64,000 nucleotides of DNA from contig CM040429.1 of the NCBI GenBank assembly GCA_022702705.1, positions 110,957,943-111,021,942 on the forward strand, in the 5' to 3' direction. A model generated the notes under the pieces. It had not been told where the DNA came from and did not search any database. It was given only the letters and a program-made list of their open reading frames with translations. Position 1 is the stretch's first letter, and the number at the start of each line of letters is the position of its first letter. The position numbers and the translations under genes were made by a program. Below are positions 34,469 through 43,890 of this stretch, piece after piece. This DNA comes from Papilionanthe hookeriana x Papilionanthe teres (Eukaryota > Streptophyta > Magnoliopsida > Asparagales > Orchidaceae).

Positions 34469-36073
34469 ATGTCAGGACGAAGGTTGATTTTGGCTTTTAA
34501 GGATGGCTTGAACCTCGCACCTAATGAAGAATGGGCACCGCAGGGTGGCATCATAAATTTCGACATGGACTTCAATCAGGTCAACATAGACTATGAAAGT
34601 CCCCTGATGGATACAGTTAGCCACCAGGAGATTGAAGGACTACCGTCACTAATGAAGATCAGCACCAGAAAAGATACCTCGCTGAAGGGGAAGAAAATAT
34701 TACAACAAGATCCGATGGAGGGGACTAGTCGCCTGCTATCTATGATAACTGCACCAGCTGGAGGCCTAGTTGCTGCTAATGATGACAGATTGCCAGATGC
34801 ACCACTACAGAGGACTATACGCAAAAATGCCAACCGACGGAAGCACAGAGCATTCCGACGTGAAGAAAGGAGACACTTGCAAGAGACAGAGAATTTACTT
34901 AACTCTATCCCAGAAGGAAAGATCTACGATCCAGGCATGAGAGAGACTTCTTCCAGCCTGCCTGCTACAGAGGATGAGTCCGAGTTTGTTACAGAACCAG
35001 AGATTCTGGAGATACCAGAGGTTCCAATTGAGCTTTGTCCGGGTTGCCCGACATGCAACGCGGAAATTCCAGTACGTTCTTCAGCCGCGACGGCATTTGT
35101 GGAATGCCCAGACTGCAACGTCCTGCACCTGAAGCATTACAGTACTCTGGAGGAGTACATGTCTACTAATGATAATTTTCAGACCGCTGATCATCCAATG
35201 GGAGAGTCATATATCCCACTGGACACAAGGACATCAGCTTGGGTACCTACTGATACTGAAATGAGGGAGCGCCCTCGACAGCTACCGATGATTACTATAG
35301 CATAGCTTGATAAACTTGTTAAAGTGAAGAAACGAGAATTTGAATTTTACGAAGAAGTTCAAGGCAGATTCGTTAACATACTGGAAGGCTTAGAACTATA
35401 CACCAGAGTCTTCTCAGAGAGCGACGAGAGGAGCATTCTCGATTGCATAGACGACTTGCAACTCAGAGGTCGGGCAGGTCTTTTGAGGAAAAGGACCTAT
35501 TCTGAACCAAAGAAGTGGATGCGTGGAAAAGGTAGAATCACCATTCAATGTGATTGCTGCTACAACTTCACCACAAACAGACAAGGAAATCCCCCAGGGA
35601 TTTTGAGACGTGATTAGGTGGATCCTATACCTCCTATGATAAAGTGGATGATTAAGAGAATGATTCGTTGGAACATACTTCCAGCTGATTGCATTCCCAA
35701 CAGCTGCATTATCAATATCTACGAGGAGGGTGACTGCATTCCCCCTCATATAGACCACCATGATTTTGTCAGACCTTTCTCTACGGTCTCTCTTCTGAGC
35801 AGAAGTGATATACTGTTTGGAAAGGAAATTGATATTGTTGGCCCTGGCGAGTTCAGAGGATCTGTGCAGATTCCGCTACCAGTGGGTTCAGTACCTGTTC
35901 TTAAAAGCAATGGAGCATATATTGCCAAGCACTGCATTCCAGGAGTGTGATACCCCAGAGTTTCTGTGACTTTCAGAAGAATGGATGCTACTAAGATGCC
36001 GTTATGGATTCCGTCCAGACCCAGAGTTGGAGGAACTGCTGCCCTACGAGCTATGAGAGGGCTGTACCTTTAA
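34469..36073 (+). pseudogene. captured ALKBH9-like AlkB dioxygenase ORF (three in-frame stops)
   Basis: One reading frame of about 534 codons runs from ATG 34469 to TAA 36071, interrupted by TAG 35303, TAG 35615 and TGA 35948. Codons 1-278 are of unknown origin with a Cys-rich patch (C190, C193, C196, C213, C216). From about codon 300 the frame closely follows plant ALKBH9-type Fe(II)/2-oxoglutarate oxygenases, which remove N6-methyl groups from adenosine in RNA. Landmarks are 'NILEGLEL', 'KKWMRGKGRITIQ', 'NPPGILR' and 'NIYEEGDCIPPHIDHHDF'. Iron ligands H (35747) and D (35753), the second H (35930, 'AKHCIPGV') and the 'PRVSVTFRRM' arginine block (from 35954) are all present. It lies between integrase and 3' LTR, in sense orientation, without introns. 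An upstream in-frame ATG at 34409 is possible, but 34469 follows a splice-acceptor-like site. Family call is strong; activity of intact relatives is inferred. Confidence 0.9.
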
Positions 36074-36799
36074 GCACATGCAAAGGGACTCTTGTCCTGG
36101 AGCATGGCTTAGCAGGTCAGCTCGATCAAGAGCTCGCCTCACCAGAGACAGACTTTCAGGGGATACTCTTTGCACTGCGTTTTGACACGACAGATCTGGA
36201 TGATATTTGTATCAGAGATGCTCAGTTTATGATATGTACTCAGCATAAGATGTCTTCAGATGTACTTTTGATGCGTTCAGCGTACTGTACCTTTAATATT
36301 TCAGCATGTAGTCAGTTTGTAACTCTTGTTTGAAGCTGATTAATGAAATCTCTTTCAGAATATTGTCTGTATATTCTGATGCCCATTGTGTGCGATGAAT
36401 AAAAGCCACCGAACCATGTGTTGGTTTTGAGCTACAATGAACAAAGAACGAAACAATAAAAGATATGATAATAATGGAATTCCAATAAAATATTCTTTTA
36501 AAAAATCAACAAACAAAAATCAAATTTTGAAAAGTGTGTTTTGATATATAACATAACAAAATGAAATGAATTTGTTGAGTGTATTTATCTCGATCTCGAG
36601 ATTTCTCACTCCCTGCTTGCATAGCGCGATTATTCCAGTCTACACCGTTTTTTCTACAAATTCCCTCAGAATTTTACATTCTGCACAAAATCTCACATAT
36701 ATTTCTAACTGATACTGACCTTGTCGTATGACATGTCTCTGCGAGAGTGCCACCTTACACTCTCTACACATTCTGACATGATGATCTTTCTACACAGTT
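36074..36799 (+). other. 3' untranslated region, unique part
   Basis: No conserved ORF. A 109-codon ORF at 36004-36333 is in another frame and overlaps the AlkB end. AT-rich sequence at 36350-36600 precedes the minisatellite. Confidence 0.5.
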
Positions 36800-36823
36800 T
36801 CCATGTTACTTTCGAGATCGATA

Positions 36824-38245
36824 CCTATATTCCGATTCTCATCTTTCGAGGCTATTATCGATATTCTAGTCCTCCTCCTAAGATCAGTACATATATTCTG
36901 ATTCTCTATCCTTCGATATCGGTACCTATATTTCGATTCTCATCTTTCGAGGCTAGTACCGATATTCTAGTCCTCATCCTGAGATCAGTACCAATATTCT
37001 GATTCTCTATCCTTCGAGATCGGTACCTATATCCCGATTCTCATCTTTCGAGGCTAGTACCGATATTCTGGTCCTCATCCTGAGATCAGTACCTATATTC
37101 TGATTCTCTACCCTTCGAGATCGGTACCTATATTTCGATTCTCATCTTTCGAGGCTAGTACCGATATTCTAGTCCTCACCCTGAGATCAGTACCTATATT
37201 CTGATTCTCTACCTTTCGAGATCGGTACCTATATTCCGATTGTCATCTTTCGAGGCTAGTACCGATATTCTAGTCCTCATCCTGATATCAGTACCTATAT
37301 TCTGATTCTCTACCTTTCGAGATCGGTACCAATATTCTAATTCTCATCTTTTTAGGCTAGTACTGATATTCTAGTCCTCATCCTGAGATCAGTACCTATA
37401 TTCTGATTCTCTACCCTTTCGAGATCGGTACCTATATTCCGATTCTCATATTTCGAGGCTAGTACCGATATTCTAGTCCTCAATCCTGAGGTCAGTACCT
37501 ATATTCTGATTCTCTATCCTTCGAGATCGGTACCTATATTCCGATTCTCATCTTTCGAGGCTAGTAATGATTTCTAGTCCTCATTCTGAGATCAGTACCA
37601 ATATTCTGATTTTCTACCTTTCGAGATCGGTACATATATTCTGATACTCATCTTTCGAGGCTAGTACCCATATTCTGGTCCTCAATCTCGATATCAGTAC
37701 CTACATTCTAATTCTCTATCCTTCTGATATCAATATCTATATTCCGATAATCATCTTTCGAGGCTAGTACCCATATTTTAGTCCTCATCCTGAGATCAGT
37801 ACCTATATTCTAATTCTCTATCTGTCGAGATCGGTACTTATATTTTGATTCTCATCTTTCGAGGCTAGTACCGATATTCTAGTCCTCATGCTGAGATCAG
37901 TACCTATATTCTGATTCTCTACCTTTCGAGATCGGTACCTATATTCCGATACTCATCTTTCGAGGCTAGTACCCATATTCTAGTCCTCAATCTCGATATC
38001 AGTACCTACATTCTGATTCTCTATCCTTCTGATATCAATACCTATATTCCGATACTCATCTTTCGAGGCTAGTACCCATATTCTAGTCCTCAATCCCGAG
38101 ATCAGTACTTATATTCTGATTCTCCATCCTGCGAAATCGGTATCTACGTTCCGATTTTTTTTCTTTGAGACTAGTACCGATGTTCTAGTCCTCATTTCTC
38201 GAGGTCAGTACTCATATATTGATTCTCATTCTCGATGCGCATTCG
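36824..38245 (+). repeat. ~101-bp minisatellite in the element's 3' UTR (about 14 units)
   Basis: CTTTCGAGG-type markers recur at 36843, 36944, 37045, 37146, 37247, 37348, about 37450, 37552, 37652, 37755, about 37857, 37958, 38059 and about 38161, a period of about 101 bp. Each unit is itself three related monomers of about 33-35 bp (variants of ATCGGTACCTATATTC, CTAGTACCGATATTCTAG, ATCAGTACCTATATTC). Tandem arrays in this hypervariable 3' region are a known trait of Tat/Ogre elements and a source of plant satellite DNA. Confidence 0.95.
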
Positions 38246-38522
38246 AAACCTGATAATTTGAAGTCCACTCTCCAATCCTCAGCGAGAGTTTCTGGTTTTT
38301 GATTTTGATTCAATATCCACTTGCCCTTTCCCCAGCGAGAGTTTTGGAGTCTTCAGCTTCGGAGACTTACCTTACTCCCCAGTGGAAACCCCCGTCACTT
38401 TTCTTTACTCTGTTCTGAGTATGATGGCTCGGAATGTCCGTGTTGGTTTCATTGATCTCGTCGGTCAACGCCAATACGCGCAGTGTGCTCGGTTAGCACA
38501 CCACGCCTATTGGGGATCCTTT
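38246..38522 (+). other. region before the 3' LTR, with three tRNA-end-like motifs
   Basis: Three similar motifs (near 38276 CCTCAGCGAGAGTTT, 38331 CCCCAGCGAGAGTTT and 38376 CCCCAGTGGAAACC) resemble the complement of the element's PBS (TCCCCAGCGGAGTCG). The expected polypurine tract directly before the 3' LTR is not obvious: the last bases are ATTGGGGATCCTTT. Confidence 0.4.
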
Positions 38523-41500
38523 TGTTGACCTCGCTTTTAATCGTGCTCGTGTTAAAATTTTGCGACGATACCAAATTCGACGCAATTTTGACGCGACCGT
38601 CGACAAGGTTGCCCAGACGACCTCGGACGACGAAACAGACTGCGCCGACGCATCCGGAACGTCAATTTCACTTAAAATTGTCATTAAGTTTGCGACGACG
38701 GCCTGTCGGGGACTAAAATTGTGATTTAGGGTTTAATTTTTAATAAAATAATAATAAATATGTATTAAACTAAACCTAAGCCCTAAAACCCACCGACCCC
38801 GCTCGGCCGACTTCGTCTCTCCCGCATGAGCTCCTCGGAAGCTTCGCTCGATCCCTCTCCTCGCGCTCGATCGTTCCCCCTTTGCGGCCGTTACTCCTCG
38901 AGCCTCTCGCGATCACTCCCATTCTCAACCCTGCGGCATTTCTAGCGAGAGGGTTATCCCTGCGGCGCGTGCGCAAGTGGCCCGAGCCTCCTTGCGGCAT
39001 TCTCCCCCATTCTCTCGTACCTTACCCGAGCCTACTCGACTCCACAGGTATGGAGCGGCACTCCTCTTCCCCCTTCACCTATAAGAACCCCATTTTGGGA
39101 TGGTTTAGGGTTGGCCCGAATTTCTTGTGAGGAAAGGGAGGTGCTGCTGGATTGCTGCTTGAACTTACTGTTGCTCTTGTGTGCTCTATATTGGCTGGTA
39201 ACTTTCCTCTACCCCTCTCTTCTTCTTGGTTTGGCCCAAAGTACCCGTGACCCTGCTGTTGGTTCGGCTCTTCCTACCTGAGGTTTCGTCTGGGCGTTTA
39301 TATGCTTTGGAATGCCTTGCTTACTTGCTTAAAATGATAGTTCCTAGCTTTCTTTCCCTAGTGGCATGTTAGTATGATCTTATACAAATGTTTGGGATGT
39401 TTTATTGCTTGAAGTATGAATAGAGGCGAGAAAGACTTAAGCATGTTTCAAGGATGGAATTGAGTGTTTGTTTCAAATTGTTATATGCATATATACTGTA
39501 AGGTGGGCTCTTTTCTCTTCCTCTTGCTATTTAGAGCAACCCAGAAGCATGGAAATGTGATTTTAAAAGCAAGTTTAGCTTCCCCTTGCAAGTGTATGGA
39601 AGATTTGGTTCCAAAATTTTAAACTTTATTTATTTCAAGAACACACATATATGTATGCGTGCTTAGTGTGCCTTGTGGCTTGTGACTTTGGGGCAAGGAT
39701 GACTCTTTTTAAGCATGTTGGGATGTGTAGCTTGAAGTTCTTCATTCATTCTTGTTTGTTAAGAATAGTAGGGGAGCTTATTTTGGTTCTCTCATGAGCA
39801 TATGAGATTCATTTCTTGCCCCCTCCCCTTTTAGTGTTTTCTTTATCAAAAGAGCATGCTAGGAAGGAGCTTAGCTTAAATTTGAGAAGTTTCATGTTTG
39901 TTCTTATATAAAGCATATTGTGGCCCTATGTTTCGAATATTTGGAAGCTTAATTCTTGGGTTTCTTACATTTTAACCCTTCATGAAGCATGATTAACTAA
40001 TTTGAAAAGTTTCTATGCTCATTCTATGCTCATTCTTGCTTGCAAGCATATGGTAGTTGAGCTTTTAAAGATATATATGTGTTTCATTTAATTGAGCTTT
40101 AAGGAGAACTTGTTGTAGCCTTATGTTGGATTTGGATTTAATCGCGGCTGGGATTGGTTTTAGCCTCATATGGCTCGGTTTTGTTGATTCTCGTTGTATT
40201 CTTCATTTTAAGCTTAATTTGGGACTTGGTTTTAGCCTTGTGTGGCTCGGTTTTCTGTTAGCCTTGCTGTCTCCCTGTTTTAATTTAGAGCTGGCCTGTT
40301 TCCAACCCAGCTGTGGCTCGGGTTCGATTCTATACGGGCTCAGGTCGGCTCCTTTAGCTCCCCTTTTGCTTTGGCTTTGAGTTGGGACTGCTGTAGTTTA
40401 ATTGTAAGCTTGTCCCCAGCCTCACTATGGCTCGGGTTGGGCCTACAGTGTCCCGATTTTGCTCTTATGATATTTATCTTTGCCTTGGCTTGTAGTTGAG
40501 TATTGGCTTGGTTCTTGCCTCATGGTGGCTCGGGCTTATGTTTTGTGTCGGCTTGCTTATAGAGTGAGGTGATTAATGATTGTATGTGGGGTATTCTCCC
40601 CATGTGAAGTTAAAATTTAGTTTGGGTGGCTTTATCAAAAGTTGTCTATTCATCTTCTTATATGTTAAAAGCTATATTTGGGACAGCCCCTTTCTTCCCT
40701 ATCTTGAGCTTGCACTTTGGCCGTGAGCCTCCTCCCCTGTTCGTGCTTTGGATGTGAGTCTTTAGTGGAGTAATGGAGGTGAGTGTGGCCTTGCTTTTTG
40801 CTATTCTTGCCCATGGAGTTGTTTGAAATAACTTAGAAATGCTCCCTGATTCATGTGTGAGAGGAAATGTAATGCCAAACTTGGGAGGTTTTATGTGATG
40901 GAATTGGAATTGACTTGAAAAATTTTTGAAAAGTTTGTCCATTCACTCTCTTATAAATTTGGAAGCTTGTCCTTTCATTGGGAGTTTAGGGATCTTCTTG
41001 TTGTTGTTGACTTGGTCCCGAGCCAGATGGTGGTTTTACTTTTAGTCACCCTTGCCTATGGAGTTTATTGTGGTGATATGGGGTTTTCTTTAGCTTGCTT
41101 GTGAGGAAAGATTACAAGAATTTGTTGATGTCTTTAAAGTTTGGGAAGGTTTAACTCTAGCATGGGTTTGGAAAGGCTAATAGTCAGTGTTTTCCCAAGC
41201 CATTTCCTCTTTGTTTGATTTTAAAGGCCTTGAACAATTTTCTCGGATTTCGTTTCTAAACACTCTTTTGATATAATTGCACCCAAGCGAGAAGTGACAC
41301 CCTCGGAGTCGATTCAAGGAGTTTGGGCTTTGCTTTCAATTCTTTATTATCACATGTCTTAGGGGAGTTTTAGATTAATCCATCAGTCGTTTTAACCATT
41401 CAAATTCGAAGAAGGTTTAGTCCTCTTTTCCCCTCCTTGTTGTTTGACACGTCTTCCCCGCTCCACTCAGAGTTTGGTTTTGTTTTGTTTTTTTTTTTTT

Positions 41501-43239
41501 TTTTTGGGGCGATGACGGCGATGATGCTAAAGCGCACGCCGAGTGATAGAAGTAGAATGATATCCCATCCTACGACATCGCACCCGCTCTAGGCGCCTCG
41601 GTGAACCAGTAGGATGACGGTATCATTCACCGCCATAAGGCTAGCGGGGCACCCATACCTTCTTAGGATTGTTAGTGATCCTACACCCGACGAAGTAATA
41701 GACTCGTGGACAATCCCAATTTTTAAAACCTGATAAGAATATGATACTACATTCTACAACCAAAACATATTTTCACTGCGACTAAAACATCGACAAAAAC
41801 TCTCTTTTGTATGTCTGAAATCCACGTGCATGCTTAAAAACATAAATTTTAAAACAATCGCTATAAAATTTGGTTGTCCACTCGTTGATTATCGGCTAGG
41901 TTACGAACAACCTCCTGAGTTAGGTCTAAGTAGACACCCTTCTAGCGAGTGGCGGGCTTCATACACTCTAGCGACCGAAGTAGCCTTCGACGACCCTTCG
42001 AGCAAGACTACTACGCTTCGAGCCTAGCCCCGACCCGAGTGCTTTCGGTTTTCTTCGGGTTTTCATTTGATTTTGATAGAGCACTCGTGGTCCTTTTCTT
42101 AGGATTTTCTCGGGGTTTTGATGACTTTTGTTATTTATTTTCCCGAGTTTTCTTCCGTGAGTAATTCGCCGTCCTTTTTCGAGTTTTTTTTTCTGGACGA
42201 TGTTTCTTTTCGCTCTCGCTTTCACTCGTACGACGCACTTCACTCGATGCATTTAAAAAAATAACGAGCCTCCTGAGTATACGAGTTTGTTTATATTTAC
42301 AACGTGTTATTTTTCGTATCTGCTATCGTACGTCTTTACTCGTTAAGCACGTCGTATCATACTCTACCGTACGTTTTACTCGTCTTCCCGCGTCTACATA
42401 CCCCGCTATACATCGTACAACATTTAAACATACTTCACGATAGGATATTTAGAAGAACTCGACCATGTAGCCATTCGATCGAACATTTTAACTCATCATC
42501 TTAGAAAAATCAACCTCTTCACGCAAGGAGCTCGGAGCTAGTGTGGTGGGCAGCACGATCGTCTTCAACAGCAAAAGTGTATCTTCATCAATCAAACCAT
42601 ATGATAGCTCGAGAAGTCATCGAGGCTCGCTTTCGGACCTCTGACATCCACTAGTCTCTCTCCCTTTGGATTCTATGATAAAATGTTTCAAACTTGAGCT
42701 AATTTCCTTTCAGACACTTCTCTATCTTATTTCGTCGAAAAGTCCTATCATTTCGACCTCCTCAAGATAATATTTTCCGATTTCTATCAAGAGTTTTCTA
42801 AGTGATTTCGATCATTTAACATGTAATTAACTATAGAGGTTCGCTCTTATAGAAGCATTTCCGAACCCAAACTTTAAAATAAACCATATTTAATTCTTCA
42901 TATTAAGTAGTGAATATTGTCGACGAATAAAATCATGGTTTCGAGACCAACGGACGTCATATATTTCTTAGTTTATTTGATCGAGCTCACCTCAAGTCCT
43001 CGTGTTTATCTTTCTGGGTAAATACACGACTGGAGCAGTGTAAAGCTCTTTCATTTAAACTATGAAAATATACGGTCGGTTGATTTCATATTTCTTTTCT
43101 AAAATCATGTTGAAGGATCCTTCCGAAGCGGGTGACGGGATTTCGATTCCGGCGACCGACAGCTTCTTACGGGCACTTCACACCCAAAACAACGTCGAAA
43201 GCTTCTTACGGGCACTTCACACCCAAAACAACGCCGACA
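38523..43239 (+). repeat. 3' LTR of giant element
   Basis: It starts TGTTGACCTCG and ends GCCGACA, directly followed by the AGGCG duplication. It is about 50 bp longer than the 5' LTR, mainly because the terminal segment (AGCTTCTTACGGGCACTTCA...) is duplicated at about 43160-43235. The conserved TATAAGAA box is at 39080-39087. From about 41500 to 43060 it differs from the 5' LTR by many small indels, often CTCG or CGAG where the 5' LTR has CTG or CAG. Confidence 0.93.
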
Positions 43240-43244
43240 AGGCG
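43240..43244. repeat. target-site duplication of giant element, right copy
   Basis: AGGCG is identical to 20599-20603. Confidence 0.93.
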
Positions 43245-43890
43245 TCAGATAAATAAGCAGAGATATGTGCAGCGTTGGAAATAGGATCGGGTTGCACCTA
43301 CTCAGCAGAGATGGTAGGCGGTAAAACGTCCACCCCCAATTCAGTATGAATAGACTTTTGAGCAGGTTGTTGAACTTTAACAATATCCGGCCTTAAATGA
43401 GGATGCAAGTGATAGCAAGTAGTAGAACTGTGGCCAAACTTACTACAATAAGAGTAAAAAAGAGAATGTGAATCTATTTCAACTTTTTGCTAATACCCAT
43501 TGTGATTGGATCCAATCCATACCTCATCTGGAGCAAGTTTGGGTGATATTTCTTTCAACTAGCACACAAGTCACGGAGGGTCTGGTGACAGCAAGTATGA
43601 GATTATCAACCTTGAGAGGCTTACTGTAAGCAGTTGTTAAGGAGTAGAGAATTTCATAGTTTAAGTGTTGTACTTTTAATCCCAGGAACTTTATCCAAAC
43701 ATGAATGATAGGAGACTCCGTTTTTGGATCAAAATCGACAGTCTACTTCAGAATTTTCATAAATCGGTTATCAATCTTAATTATCTTTCGAGAGAAAATA
43801 CGAGTGTAATCCTTATCATCAGATAATTGAATGAGTATATGTCGGTCGTCAAGTAAGCCAATTTTCCAACTACCTGATAGCTTCATAGCA
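43245..43890 (-). pseudogene. DUF4283/zinc-knuckle protein relic, N-terminal part
   Basis: On the minus strand the frame shows the DUF4283 blocks 'WKIGLLDDRHILIQLSDDKDY', 'RFMKILK', 'ESPIIHVWIKFLGL' and 'RPSVTCVLVERN', then a zinc knuckle 'YCSKFGHSSTTC' (C-x2-C-x4-H-type) near 43415-43455, and ends '...AAHISAYLSDA' at the insertion point. This architecture is typical of ORF1 of plant L1-type LINEs and of stand-alone DUF4283 genes. Internal stops are present, so it was probably already a relic or decayed after insertion. Confidence 0.75.

Larger units (their letters stand above)
20604..43239 (+). mobile_element. Giant Tat/Ogre-like Ty3/gypsy element carrying an AlkB domain
   Basis: A 22,636-bp LTR retrotransposon is flanked by the perfect 5-bp duplication AGGCG. 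Its LTRs start TGTTGACC and measure about 4.67 and 4.72 kb. Size, LTR length, PBS sequence, extra ORFs before gag, and the RT-RNaseH-aRNH-integrase order fit the Tat lineage, which includes the giant Ogre elements. The order is 5' LTR, PBS, leader, ORF1-like segments, gag, protease, RT, RNase H, archaeal-type RNase H, integrase, a spacer, an AlkB-containing ORF frame, a 3' UTR with a 101-bp minisatellite, and the 3' LTR. Frameshifts and stops lie in every coding block, so this copy is non-autonomous now. LTR divergence looks moderate by eye but was not computed. Confidence 0.95.

Noticed and set aside
34469..36073. The AlkB ORF as an ordinary host ALKBH9 gene
   Set aside because: It has no introns, lies in sense between integrase and 3' LTR within exact TSD-bounded ends, and is preceded by pol-end sequence typical of Tat elements.
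36004..36333. 109-codon ORF after the AlkB region
   Set aside because: It overlaps the AlkB C-terminus in another frame and has no recognisable motif.
36824..38245. CRISPR-like array
   Set aside because: Units are contiguous with no unique spacers; it is a minisatellite in a plant retroelement.
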